A stretch of 64,000 nt of DNA from an uncultured Flavobacteriaceae bacterium (GTDB taxonomy: Bacteria; Bacteroidota; Bacteroidia; Flavobacteriales; Flavobacteriaceae). Positions within the stretch are counted from its first letter, which is position 1. Every line of letters begins with the position of its first letter. Both the position numbers and the translations under genes were made by a program. The DNA lies in contig CANLWG010000004.1 in the NCBI GenBank assembly GCA_947494715.1, forward strand, positions 1 to 64,000. The letters are read 5' to 3'. Below, in pieces: positions 1-8,523 of this stretch. The notes beneath the pieces are model-generated. The model ran no database searches, was not told where the DNA came from, and worked only from the letters and a program-made list of their open reading frames with translations.

Positions 1-298
1 TATGAAAAAAGGGTCAGACTTTAAATAGAAGTCGAACCCCTGCTAATTTGAATTTACACACTTATCGGGATAGTGTCCTCTAATCAAATTTTCTAGTTCT
101 TTTTTGACACTATCTCAATAAATACTGCGTAAATTCTACATCCCCTTTATAGGACTGAATATTTGATTGCATTTGTTTGGTTGGGACTTAAATTGAAAAA
201 CAAGAAAATTTCGAAACAAAAGAATCATTTAAAACTCTTTTCCGGATTATACAATGAATATAGCATAGGCACTTTTGGGTCATTCTATGTGGTCAGAT
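1..298. other. Non-coding flank of integrative element
   Basis: No convincing gene is seen. The stretch is AT-rich and holds one inverted repeat: GATAGTGTC at 69-77 pairs with GACACTATC at 106-114, a 9-bp stem around a 28-nt loop. It lies downstream of the left integrase and so probably belongs to the same mobile element. The short plus-strand frame around 163-357 has no recognisable content and runs into the integrase 3' end. Confidence 0.4.
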
Positions 299-1429
299 TT
301 AACCCATATCCAACACAGGAATTATATTCGCAGCCTCCTTCATTTTCCTATCTATAATTTTTGTATAAATCTCAGTAGTTCGTATTTCTCGATGTCCTAA
401 ACGTTTTGAAACTGTATAAATGTCTGCTCCGTTTTCAAGCAATAGCACTGCATTAGTGTGTCTTGCACTATGGAAAGTAATATGTTTGGTGATTCCAGCC
501 TTCATGCACCACCTAAGAATTTCAGTGTTGTAAACCGCGCCATATTTTAAGCCTTTGAATACACGTTCATTTTTATGGGTTCTTTTTCCCAATAAATCTC
601 TTGCTTGCTGAGAAATATAGAGGTATTCAAGTCCATCGGTCTTTTTCTGCCTAAAAATGATTCGCGAAGCTTCATCTTCGTCTCGTACTTCCGCCCAATT
701 CAGCTTGTTAATGTCGCTCCATCGCAATCCTGTAAGACAGCTAAATATGAACGCATTTTTAAGAATGGGATATTTACATTCGGTTTGTGTTAAGGCCTGT
801 AATTCAGAATAGGTTAGATATTCTCTTTGTGATTCTGCCTGTTCAAATCCTTTGACTGATTTGATCACATTGGTATCAATGTAGTTCTCATTGTAGGCTT
901 CTCTGAGCGCAGCTTTCAATTTATTGAAGTACGTGTATTTCGAATTTTGGGATAGGGGAGTGTTGCTTTTTGTTTTGGCTTTGGTATCTAGGAACCGTCT
1001 GAATCCTCGGACAAAATCCGTATCGATGTCCTTTAATTGAATATGTGCAGGGGCATATTTTTTTAAGTGTTTAAAGGCAGCATCCCAGTTGCCATAATTT
1101 CCTTTGGATTCGTAACGCTCTTCTTGAAGTGTTTTATAGAAATCAAAAAGAAGGATATTCCCTTTTTTATTATCCTTGAGTTTATACTTTCCCTGATAGA
1201 ATTCTGATTTACGTATAGAAAGGATTTTTTCAGCCAATTCATAAATCTCTTTGTTCTTTCTTTTTTCATCTGGTGTCGACGGATTTTCCAAAGGGTACAT
1301 TTTCAAATACTCAAAATCTCTATTGTATTTGTTGATTCCGTTCTTGTCAATAAAGTGGCCCTTATAGTATTCTATAAAAAGACTCAACTTTCCATTTTTA
1401 ATCTTTTTGCTTTTTAGACTTATTTTCAT
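299..1429 (-). CDS. Tyrosine recombinase (site-specific integrase)
   Basis: Phage/ICE-type integrase of the Bacteroidota kind that joins element and host attachment sites through a tyrosine-DNA intermediate. The N-terminus looks like an arm-type DNA-binding domain (ISLKSKKIKNGKLSLFIEYY), followed by a SAM-like core-binding region and a C-terminal catalytic domain. Visible catalytic residues are Arg in TGLRWSDI, His and Arg in HSARHTN, His in LGHREIRTTE and Tyr in EIYTKI. I chose the ATG at 1429. A GTG at 1450 would add seven residues, but it lies inside an inverted repeat and the domain pattern begins at the ATG. The gene sits on the same strand just downstream of mnmE, which suggests an element integrated at the mnmE 3' end. 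Confidence 0.9.
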   Translation of the reverse strand: MKISLKSKKIKNGKLSLFIEYYKGHFIDKNGINKYNRDFEYLKMYPLENPSTPDEKRKNKEIYELAEKILSIRKSEFYQGKYKLKDNKKGNILLFDFYKTLQEERYESKGNYGNWDAAFKHLKKYAPAHIQLKDIDTDFVRGFRRFLDTKAKTKSNTPLSQNSKYTYFNKLKAALREAYNENYIDTNVIKSVKGFEQAESQREYLTYSELQALTQTECKYPILKNAFIFSCLTGLRWSDINKLNWAEVRDEDEASRIIFRQKKTDGLEYLYISQQARDLLGKRTHKNERVFKGLKYGAVYNTEILRWCMKAGITKHITFHSARHTNAVLLLENGADIYTVSKRLGHREIRTTEIYTKIIDRKMKEAANIIPVLDMG

Positions 1430-1432
1430 TTT

Positions 1433-1490
1433 GAGGTGAAATTTTTTCACCTCGAGGACTAAAAAACCTATCGAGGTGAAAATTAGGTGA
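1433..1490. repeat. Repeated GAGGTGAAA motifs at integrase start
   Basis: An inverted repeat at 1433-1453 (GAGGTGAA ... TTCACCTC with a short A/T centre) is followed by a further GAGGTGAA at 1473-1480 and AGGTGA at 1485-1490. The cluster covers the region just upstream of the chosen integrase start. Such clusters can be arm-type recombinase sites or operators for integrase autoregulation. The assignment is inference; the repeats are directly visible. Confidence 0.5.
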
Positions 1491-1611
1491 AATAAATGTA
1501 TAAAAATAAGGGATTAAGAGAAAGAGAAAATAAAAATACTTTTTAACAACTTATTGATTTACAGATAAATGAAATCAAATGAAACCATATAAGACCAAAT
1601 AAAATACTTAT

Positions 1612-3000
1612 TTATTTCCCGATGCAAAAATTGGCAAAAATGTTGCCCAATAGATCGTCCGAGGAGATTTCACCTGTAATCTCACCAAAGTGGTACAGAG
1701 CTTGACGGATATCAATAGCGAGCAAATCCCCCGGAATTTCATTCTCCATACCCTGTTGTACCTTCTCTACTTCTTCCAGGGCCTTTAATAGGGCATTGTA
1801 ATGGCGGGAATTGGTTACTATGGTTTCATTATTCCGCAATGTGCCGGTAGCAACAAATTCAAGCAGTTTTGATTTTAGCGCCTCAACGCCAACGCCATTT
1901 TTAGCGGATAGCAAGAGTATATCCTCGATCTCATTTTTGATCTGGCCAACACCTTCCGCATCCAGCAAATCTATTTTATTGGCTACCACGATTAAAGGTG
2001 TCCTAGAGTATTTGTTCCGTAATTTTTCAATCTCCGATTTGAAACTTGTACCCTGTCCGTTGAATTTTATGGCTTCGATAAGATATAGGATGACTTGGGC
2101 CGCATCTATCTTTTCAAACGTCCGCTGAATACCCATACCTTCCACCACATCTTGGGTCTGCCGTATCCCTGCCGTATCGATAAAACGGAAACCGATTCCG
2201 CCTATGCTGATTTCATCCTCAACGGTATCTCGGGTGGTCCCAGGAATCTCAGATACCAGGGCCCTATCCTCATTCAACAAAGCGTTCAAGAGAGTGGATT
2301 TACCTACATTGGGTTCCCCTACAATGGCCACAGGAATACCATTCTTGATAACATTGCCCACGGCAAACGAATCGATCAAACGCTTTAGGACCAACCGAAT
2401 CCTGCTCAGCAATTCCTTAAATTGATTCCTATCGGCAAATTCCACATCTTCCTCGGCGAAGTCCAATTCCAACTCAATTAGGGACGCAAAATTCAGCAAC
2501 TCTTCCCGTAATTTTTTGATTTCATTGCTAAAACCACCACGCATCTGTTGTATAGCGATTTGGTGACTGGCCTCGTTATCGGAGGAAATAAGATCGGCTA
2601 CGGCTTCTGCCTGGCTTAGGTCCATTTTACCGTTCAAAAAGGCCAGTAAGGTAAATTCTCCAGCTTGGGCCATTCGGCAGCCTTTTCTAATAAACAACTG
2701 AATGATTTCCTGTTGAATATAAAGTGAGCCATGGCAGGAAATCTCGATTACATCCTCCCCGGTATAGGAATGAGGGCCCTTAAAAAGGGATACTAAAACT
2801 TCATCCAGTATTCTTTCACCGTCCATAATATGCCCTAAATGAATCGTATGACTTTTTTGCTTTGCCAGGTCTTTTCCTGAAACAGAGCGAAAGTGTTTTG
2901 CGGATAAGGCAATGGATTCCTTTCCCGAAATACGGATAACCGCAATGGCACCCACTCCGGAAGGTGTGGCCAAAGCTATTATGGTGTCATTGGATAACAT
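1612..3000 (-). CDS. mnmE: tRNA modification GTPase MnmE (TrmE)
   Basis: MnmE works with MnmG to install the 5-carboxymethylaminomethyl group on wobble uridine of certain tRNAs, in the cytoplasm. The N-terminal tetrahydrofolate-binding domain starts at NDTIIALATPSGVGAIAV. The helical domain carries an inserted G domain with P-loop GEPNVGKSTL, switch DTAG and NKID. The protein ends in FCIGK, the conserved C-terminal CxGK motif. The ATG at 3000 is preferred; an upstream TTG (3018) would add six residues that do not fit the family start. At about 462 aa the length is normal. An integrase gene follows its 3' end on the same strand, so the last codons may serve as an attachment site without loss of function. 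Confidence 0.96.
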   Translation of the reverse strand: MLSNDTIIALATPSGVGAIAVIRISGKESIALSAKHFRSVSGKDLAKQKSHTIHLGHIMDGERILDEVLVSLFKGPHSYTGEDVIEISCHGSLYIQQEIIQLFIRKGCRMAQAGEFTLLAFLNGKMDLSQAEAVADLISSDNEASHQIAIQQMRGGFSNEIKKLREELLNFASLIELELDFAEEDVEFADRNQFKELLSRIRLVLKRLIDSFAVGNVIKNGIPVAIVGEPNVGKSTLLNALLNEDRALVSEIPGTTRDTVEDEISIGGIGFRFIDTAGIRQTQDVVEGMGIQRTFEKIDAAQVILYLIEAIKFNGQGTSFKSEIEKLRNKYSRTPLIVVANKIDLLDAEGVGQIKNEIEDILLLSAKNGVGVEALKSKLLEFVATGTLRNNETIVTNSRHYNALLKALEEVEKVQQGMENEIPGDLLAIDIRQALYHFGEITGEISSDDLLGNIFANFCIGK

Positions 3001-3158
3001 CGGTTTAATTTCTTGCAAAAATAGTCAAAATGGGGCAGGGGAAAGGCAAATCCAAAAGATTAGACTTGTCCAGGCTATAGGTCCGACGGAGTGTCAATTT
3101 TGTAACAAAAATGCATTTTTCGCGTCAAATAAGTACATCAATCAAAAAAATCTAAAAA

Positions 3159-3524
3159 ATGGAAATAGTAAATCAGAAAGCGGCCTTGCGGAGCGATAAC
3201 TCTTTATTGGCCATTACGCATTTATCACAGTTGCTCACCTATGTCACCGGTTTTGGAGGACTGATCGTACCGCTCTTCATTTGGTTGACCTCAAAGGACA
3301 AGGTCATTGGAATGGATGAACATGGAAAAGCCATCATCAATTTTCAATTGAGTATAATTCTCTTTGTTATCCTAAGCATTCCGGCTATCCTATTATTCGG
3401 ATTGGGAATTCTATCACTCATCTTTGTTGGGATAATCAGCTTTGTACTCCCTATAGTGAATACGATCAGGGCCAGTAATGGCGAATCGCCGAGTTATTTT
3501 ATGACCCTTCGGTTTATTTCGTAA
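3159..3524 (+). CDS. DUF4870 family small membrane protein
   Basis: A 121-aa protein with about three hydrophobic helices: one around residues 25-42 (YVTGFGGLIVPLFIWL) and two in the second half (SIILFVILSIPAILLFGLG, LIFVGIISFVLPIVNTI). The acidic-basic segment between them (KDKVIGMDEHGKAIINFQ) is typical of the DUF4870/Tic20-like family, common in Bacteroidota and of unknown function. It is transcribed divergently from mnmE across a 158-bp gap and ends at a strong bidirectional hairpin shared with dnaN. Location is the inner membrane; no function can be inferred from context. Confidence 0.85.
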   Translation: MEIVNQKAALRSDNSLLAITHLSQLLTYVTGFGGLIVPLFIWLTSKDKVIGMDEHGKAIINFQLSIILFVILSIPAILLFGLGILSLIFVGIISFVLPIVNTIRASNGESPSYFMTLRFIS

Positions 3525-3543
3525 TTCAATACTATAAAGAAAC

Positions 3544-3580
3544 AAAAAAGGGGCCCTTGGAATTCCAAAGGCCCCTTTTG
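3544..3580. terminator. Bidirectional intrinsic terminator
   Basis: A long near-perfect hairpin (AAAGGGGCCCTTGG / CCAAAGGCCCCTTT around AATT) with A-tract on one side and T-tract on the other. It lies between two convergent genes, the DUF4870 protein and dnaN, and can end both transcripts. Confidence 0.85.
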
Positions 3581-3595
3581 TAGATTTGGTCAGAA

Positions 3596-4714
3596 CTAGC
3601 TATTTAGCATTACGGGCATTACCAACATGGTAATGTTTTCTCCTTCGTCCAATCCGTCTACCGGAGTAAGAATACCGGCGCGGTTGGGCAAGCTCATTTC
3701 CAAGGACACATCATCCGCACCGAGACTGTTCAACATTTCGGTCAAAAAACGGGAATTAAATCCTATTTGCATATCATCGCCCTGATAGGAACAGGTAAGG
3801 CGTTCTTCGGCCTTATTACTGTAATCAATATCCTCGGCGGATATATTCAATTCGGCCCCAGCGATTTTCAACCGTATCTGATGGGTAGTCTTATTGGAAA
3901 ATATGGAAACCCTACGAACGGAACTCAAAAATTGATTTCTGGAAATGGTCAATTTATTAGGGTTTTCCTTGGGTATTACGGCCTCGTAATTTGGATACTT
4001 TCCATCTATTAGCCTACATATCAGTTCCGTATCCTCAAAACTGAATTTGGCATTGCTATCGTTATATTCTATGGTTACCTCGGATTCACTTCCTGCCAAA
4101 ATTCCCTTCAAAAGATTTAGCGGCTTTTTGGGCATAATGAATTCCGCCACTTGGGATGCCGACACATCGGAACGTTGGTACTTGACCAATTTATGGGCAT
4201 CCGTAGCAACAAAAGTGAGGTTCTCCGATGAAAACTGAAAAAACACACCACTCATTACGGGTCGTAAATCATCATTCCCGGCAGCAAATATGGTCTTCGA
4301 AATTGCGGTGGCCAAAATATCGCCCATGACAACCGTGGAGCTTGGATTTGCAAGTTCTACCGCCTTGGGAAACTCGGCGCCATCCGCATAGGCCAATGCG
4401 TACTTACCGTGATTGGAACTTATCTCAACAGTATTGTTATCCTCTACAACAAAGGTCAAAGGCTGCTCCGGAAAGGTCTTGAGCGTTTCCAATAACAATC
4501 GTGCCGGGACGGCTATAGTACCCTCATTTTCCGAATCCACTTTCAATACAGAACTCATGGTGGTTTCCAAGTCGGAAGCGGAGACCGTTAATTCATTTTG
4601 CTTTAGATCAAAAAGAAAATTATCCAAGATGGGCAGGGTATTGCTATTATTGATTACTCCGCCCAACACCTGTAGGTGTTTTAACAGATAAGTGCTGGAT
4701 ACTATAAATTTCAT
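3596..4714 (-). CDS. dnaN: DNA polymerase III beta subunit (sliding clamp)
   Basis: DnaN forms the ring-shaped dimer that tethers the replicative polymerase to DNA. The 372-aa protein begins MKFIVSSTYLLKHLQVLGGV and shows the three repeated clamp domains, including the middle-domain stretch DLRPVMSGVFFQF and the C-terminal PVDGLDEGENITMLVMPVML. The length matches the family. It is transcribed away from gldG-side sequences with its own 149-bp upstream gap, in which a TATCTTTG box is seen on its strand. It is not next to dnaA or gyrB here, so the window gives no hint of the replication origin. Confidence 0.97.
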   Translation of the reverse strand: MKFIVSSTYLLKHLQVLGGVINNSNTLPILDNFLFDLKQNELTVSASDLETTMSSVLKVDSENEGTIAVPARLLLETLKTFPEQPLTFVVEDNNTVEISSNHGKYALAYADGAEFPKAVELANPSSTVVMGDILATAISKTIFAAGNDDLRPVMSGVFFQFSSENLTFVATDAHKLVKYQRSDVSASQVAEFIMPKKPLNLLKGILAGSESEVTIEYNDSNAKFSFEDTELICRLIDGKYPNYEAVIPKENPNKLTISRNQFLSSVRRVSIFSNKTTHQIRLKIAGAELNISAEDIDYSNKAEERLTCSYQGDDMQIGFNSRFLTEMLNSLGADDVSLEMSLPNRAGILTPVDGLDEGENITMLVMPVMLNS

Positions 4715-4816
4715 TCGCTGTTCTTTTTACTTTTAGACCATGGACTTAACGATTTGTCGGGGAAATTGTTCCCAACCGTATTTGAATGGGGTGACTATCG
4801 ACCAATGGCAATCAAA

Positions 4817-4824
4817 CAAAGATA
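4817..4824 (-). promoter_or_regulatory. Putative -7 box of dnaN promoter
   Basis: On the minus strand the sequence reads TATCTTTG, an exact fit to the Bacteroidota -7 consensus TAnnTTTG, 102 bp upstream of the dnaN start. The nearest TTTG (4849-4852) is spaced 24 nt away, longer than the usual 19-21, so the -33 element is doubtful. Confidence 0.35.
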
Positions 4825-4863
4825 TTTTAAATGTATTTTTTAGCGAAACAAACTTATCAACAG

Positions 4864-6531
4864 CTAGGAGGCATATTTTCGTTTCCTCCAGTAGTTGAAA
4901 ATAAGACCGAAAATTAACGTAAGCAGTATGGGAACACCTATATTTATTAGCTGCCATTTCATTTTTTCCTCTGCTATTTTTTGGGTCTCCAAAAAAGGAA
5001 TGGCCACTTTTTTGTTACGGATGTTTATAAGTCCGGTATCATCCAACAGGTAATTGAAGGCGTTCACTAAAAATTCCTTGTTGCCGTAAAAATTGTTGGT
5101 CCATTTGTCATAGCCCAATTCAAGTGGCCTTCCATTTCGCAATTGGTTTTTTATAACATCACCATCGGATATAACGAGCATTTTATTTTCATTTCCCTGT
5201 TCTACAGCACCCTCTAGTTTAAGCGGTTTTATACGATTTGTAAAAGCGGATTTAAACTCTCCTTCTATTAATACGGCCAATGCCTTGTTCCCATCGGTAT
5301 ACAAATCCTTGTTCGGAGGGGCGTTTAAAATATCTAGACGAATCTGTTTGGGGGTACCTTCTACTTTGGAAAGGGGCGAACTGCTATAGAGTATGGTTTT
5401 TGTATTGGAATTGGATAACGTATCCATGGCGTTTGCAAATTGAAATCGCAGGGCTTCCAAATTATTAGTGATCGGATGGCCGTTTTGGGAAAATACCATA
5501 GGGTTATAGTACCATGGAACCGGATCGTATTGGGAATTATTGCCTTCTCCACTGGCCAAAACAATTTGGGTAAAATACAGGTCATTGATCAAGACAGGGT
5601 TTATGCGCACACCATAATTAAAAAAGAAATCGTTGAGGTTTAAATCCCTGGGCAGGGCCATAGCCGTGCCTTTTTCATTGAAAAGGCTATCCAATTCCAT
5701 GGCCACTTGATCGATCAACCAAACCGATTTTCCACCATTTATAATAAACTGATCCAGGATGTATTTTTCTTCATCGGAAAAAGCTTCCGTAGGTTTGGCT
5801 ATTAACGCTAGATCATATTGTTTAAGGTCATCCAGTGTCTTTTGCGGATTGGGTGCAACCGAGTCCAGGGTAATGGCCCCCAGATTATAGTAGTCGCGGA
5901 TAGTGGACAGGAAATCCGCAATAAAGATATCCTCCAGTTCACCATTTCCTTTAATAACTGCGATTCGTTTCTTCTCCTTTAGCACAATCTTGGTAAAGGC
6001 ATCCGCAAAGGCGTATTCCAAATGTTGCACCGAATTGTTGATACGATCCTGGGTGGTAGCACCTAACTTATTTTTTAGAAGGGGCACTTTTACCGTGGCA
6101 TTTCTATAATTCACCATGGCCCAGGGAAAAACGATGTCCTGGGAAACGGATGCGTTGTCTTCGGTAGTAACCCGTGTGGGGGTAAGCCCCAAGGATTGAA
6201 GGTCGGTTATAACACCATCAATTTGCTCTTCCCCCTCCAGTGGATTTACAAAATTAAATTTTAGATTAGAGTTTACTTCCGCAAATTCCTCCAAAATGGA
6301 TCTTGTTTCGGTCTTTAACCTCAAAAATTCGGGAGTAAGATTCCCTTCTAAAAGAATATCTACAATTATGGGGCTTTCAAAATTGGTTACGGCACTAATC
6401 GAAGGCTCGGACAGGGTGTATCTCCTGTCCTCAGTAAGGTCAAAACGGGTATAGAAAAAACTGGAAAGGATGTTCAAGACCAGCAATAGGACAACCCCTT
6501 TTAGAATGGATGCAGCATTCTTTTTCATCAC
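4864..6531 (-). CDS. gldG: Gliding-motility ABC transporter component GldG
   Basis: GldG is the predicted substrate-binding/auxiliary membrane protein of the GldA-GldF-GldG ABC transporter needed for gliding in Flavobacterium. The 555-aa protein has an N-terminal helix (ILKGVVLLLVLNILSSFFY), a large extracytoplasmic domain beginning RFDLTEDRRYTLSEPS (typical of GldG/DUF4350-like proteins), and a C-terminal helix (LINIGVPILLTLIFGLIFNYW) before a basic tail. Its start overlaps the gldF stop by 4 nt, so the two are translationally coupled. The ATPase gene gldA is not in this window; in this lineage it is usually unlinked. Confidence 0.94.
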   Translation of the reverse strand: MMKKNAASILKGVVLLLVLNILSSFFYTRFDLTEDRRYTLSEPSISAVTNFESPIIVDILLEGNLTPEFLRLKTETRSILEEFAEVNSNLKFNFVNPLEGEEQIDGVITDLQSLGLTPTRVTTEDNASVSQDIVFPWAMVNYRNATVKVPLLKNKLGATTQDRINNSVQHLEYAFADAFTKIVLKEKKRIAVIKGNGELEDIFIADFLSTIRDYYNLGAITLDSVAPNPQKTLDDLKQYDLALIAKPTEAFSDEEKYILDQFIINGGKSVWLIDQVAMELDSLFNEKGTAMALPRDLNLNDFFFNYGVRINPVLINDLYFTQIVLASGEGNNSQYDPVPWYYNPMVFSQNGHPITNNLEALRFQFANAMDTLSNSNTKTILYSSSPLSKVEGTPKQIRLDILNAPPNKDLYTDGNKALAVLIEGEFKSAFTNRIKPLKLEGAVEQGNENKMLVISDGDVIKNQLRNGRPLELGYDKWTNNFYGNKEFLVNAFNYLLDDTGLINIRNKKVAIPFLETQKIAEEKMKWQLINIGVPILLTLIFGLIFNYWRKRKYAS

Positions 6532-7259
6532 CGTTTTCCGTGCTTAAGTTGAACTACGACCAATAGTAAAAAGAATCCCGAGACGCTTATAAAGTAAATG
6601 AAATCCCTACTATCCAAGACTCCCCTGGCCACACCTTCAAAATGGGATTTCATGCCCAATTCCCTAATAAATAGTCCCAATTTACCGTTCGAAAATACAG
6701 TAGCAAGAGCTTCGAAACCATAATACATAAAAAAGCATAATACGGTCGAAAGAATAAAGGCAATAATCTGATTTTCGGTCAAGACCGAAGTAAACAAGCC
6801 AATGGCATTGTATGCCGCCGCCAAAAACAAAAGGCCAATATATGATCCATAAACCAATCCCATATCCAGATTTCCGATGGTGACACCTAGTTGCGAAATT
6901 GTATACACGTAGAGGAAGGTGGGAAGTAAAATGACCAATACCAAAACAAAGGTTCCAAGAAATTTCCCCATAGCCAGTTGCCAATGGGTTATAGGTTTAA
7001 TGAGTTGTAGTTCCAATGTCCCCAATTTCTTTTCTTCCGAGAAACTTCGCATAGTCAGGGCCGGAATTAAGAACAAGAATATCCAAGGTGCCAAAAGAAA
7101 AAAGTTTCTTAAATCCGCAAAACCATAGTCAAAAATATTGAAAGGGCCTTTGAAGACCCATAGGAAAAGACCATTGAGTAAAAAGAACAGTCCAATGACC
7201 AAATAACCTATAGGAGAGGTAAAGAAAGATTGTATTTCTCTTTTAAAAATCGCCAACAT
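6528..7259 (-). CDS. gldF: Gliding-motility ABC transporter permease GldF
   Basis: A 243-aa integral membrane protein of the ABC-2 permease type with six predicted helices, starting MLAIFKREIQSFFTSPIGYL. It contains the typical cytoplasmic segment EEKKLGTLELQLIKPITHWQ that couples to the ATPase. Length and sequence pattern match GldF. It is first of the gldF-gldG pair with an ATGA overlap. Just 4 bp separate its start from the stop of the upstream monooxygenase-like gene, so all four minus-strand genes from 8391 to 4864 could be one transcript. Confidence 0.94.
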   Translation of the reverse strand: MLAIFKREIQSFFTSPIGYLVIGLFFLLNGLFLWVFKGPFNIFDYGFADLRNFFLLAPWIFLFLIPALTMRSFSEEKKLGTLELQLIKPITHWQLAMGKFLGTFVLVLVILLPTFLYVYTISQLGVTIGNLDMGLVYGSYIGLLFLAAAYNAIGLFTSVLTENQIIAFILSTVLCFFMYYGFEALATVFSNGKLGLFIRELGMKSHFEGVARGVLDSRDFIYFISVSGFFLLLVVVQLKHGKR

Positions 7260-7263
7260 ATAT

Positions 7264-7560
7264 CTAGTTTACCATATTCTTTTTGGATATACTCCAAGCT
7301 TCCGGCTTTGCGTCAAAAAGTATCTTGGTCTTGCTCCAGGTTTCCTTAAAAAGATTGGATTGTCTATAGTCGTCCAAATACTTGGTATCTTCCCAGTGAC
7401 TGTAAGTGAAAAAAATGGCGGGATCGTTGATATCCTGATAGAGTTCTAATAATGAACAACCTTTAAAATTCTGTATTTTTTGTTGAGTCTCGGCAAAAAT
7501 CCGCTCAAAACTAGCAATATTTTCTTTTTTGAAAGTCAATTTTACAATACGTACCAACAT
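7264..7560 (-). CDS. Small antibiotic-biosynthesis-monooxygenase-like protein
   Basis: A 98-aa ferredoxin-like-fold protein of the ABM superfamily: MLVRIVKLTFKKENIASFER, then the conserved GCSLLELYQD and FFTYSHWED strands. Family members act as cofactor-free monooxygenases, haem-degrading enzymes or uncharacterised dimers, and nothing here points to a substrate. It starts directly against the stop codon of the SAM hydrolase gene, so it is co-transcribed with it. Confidence 0.8.
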   Translation of the reverse strand: MLVRIVKLTFKKENIASFERIFAETQQKIQNFKGCSLLELYQDINDPAIFFTYSHWEDTKYLDDYRQSNLFKETWSKTKILFDAKPEAWSISKKNMVN

Positions 7561-8391
7561 TTAGAGAAAATTAATGGTTACGGTATCCCTATAGTCCAAT
7601 CCCAAAAGGGTGGAGGCTCCACCTACCGTACTTAAATTACTTTTATAAATGGCCAGTTCAATATAGCCCGAAGAATTAAATATGGCCAGCAGGTCCCCCG
7701 CGCCTTTGCGCCTGTTTTTGTCAAGATCAAAATTTATGATGTCGCTATAGTTGTCATGAATTTCCTTTAGTTTTGTTGTTCTTGCCTGTATTTCAAAACC
7801 CCTTCCTTTTCTATAACCCAAAAAAAACTTTTTGTGGATGTTCGTAACTACATTCCCATAATTATCAATATAAATCACGCTACCCGTAATCTTTTTGCCA
7901 TCCTCACTTGTTCTTGGCGAAAAATCCCTTAACTCCTTGAGTTGGTCAAATGGTTTGCCCACTACCTCCAAAGTTCCCCCTCTTGCAATATGACAAGCCA
8001 CTTGGACCAAAATATCCCGGGTAGGGAAAGGGCCGGAAGTTACATTTTGCAAATGTATCTCTACCGCTTTTTCGGGTTTCAACTCGGAGGTTATAAGGCC
8101 GATCACCCCAGTATTGGCGGTTATGAAATAGTGCCCGTCCACCAAGACTGCAATATGTTGGTTTTCTTGGGTAGGTTCTGCGTCCACTCCCACGATATGT
8201 ACACTCCCCTTAGGAAAATTCTTGTAGGAGTTCTCCAGGATATAGGCACACTCATGAATATTGAAAGGGCTTATTTGGTGTGAAATATCAACAATTTTGG
8301 CATCGGGAAGCTCCTTGTAGATGGCACCCTTTAATGTGCCGGAAAAATGGTCTTTTAATCCAAAATCTGTAGTAAGGGTAATGATTGCCAT
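7561..8391 (-). CDS. S-adenosyl-L-methionine hydrolase (adenosine-forming), DUF62
   Basis: The DUF62 family hydrolyses SAM to adenosine and methionine, and is related to fluorinase and chlorinase. The 276-aa protein starts with the family signature TLTTDFGLKDHFSGTLKG. It retains DISHQISPFN, the middle HIVGVD and TANTGVIGLI strands, and the C-terminal domain with VIYIDNYGNVVTNI. It is first in a probable minus-strand group and divergent from phoH. The hydrolase rather than halogenase role is family knowledge; I did not verify the discriminating active-site loop. Confidence 0.88.
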   Translation of the reverse strand: MAIITLTTDFGLKDHFSGTLKGAIYKELPDAKIVDISHQISPFNIHECAYILENSYKNFPKGSVHIVGVDAEPTQENQHIAVLVDGHYFITANTGVIGLITSELKPEKAVEIHLQNVTSGPFPTRDILVQVACHIARGGTLEVVGKPFDQLKELRDFSPRTSEDGKKITGSVIYIDNYGNVVTNIHKKFFLGYRKGRGFEIQARTTKLKEIHDNYSDIINFDLDKNRRKGAGDLLAIFNSSGYIELAIYKSNLSTVGGASTLLGLDYRDTVTINFL

Positions 8392-8410
8392 GCAGCAATG
8401 TTGATATGTT

Positions 8411-8441
8411 TTTGGTTATGCAAACTGAAATTTTACTTAAG
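8411..8441 (+). promoter_or_regulatory. Candidate phoH promoter
   Basis: TTTG at 8411-8414 is followed after exactly 19 nt by TACTTAAG (8434-8441), a partial match to the Bacteroidota pair TTTG-N19-TAnnTTTG. It lies 83 bp upstream of the phoH start in the divergent spacer. The -7 box is imperfect. Confidence 0.35.
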
Positions 8442-8523
8442 TTTGTTGAACAAAATTAAACAAAAAAACAGCCTGGCGAAATTATAATTTTCCTACCCTT
8501 AATTCTTTAAATACCAATAATTT

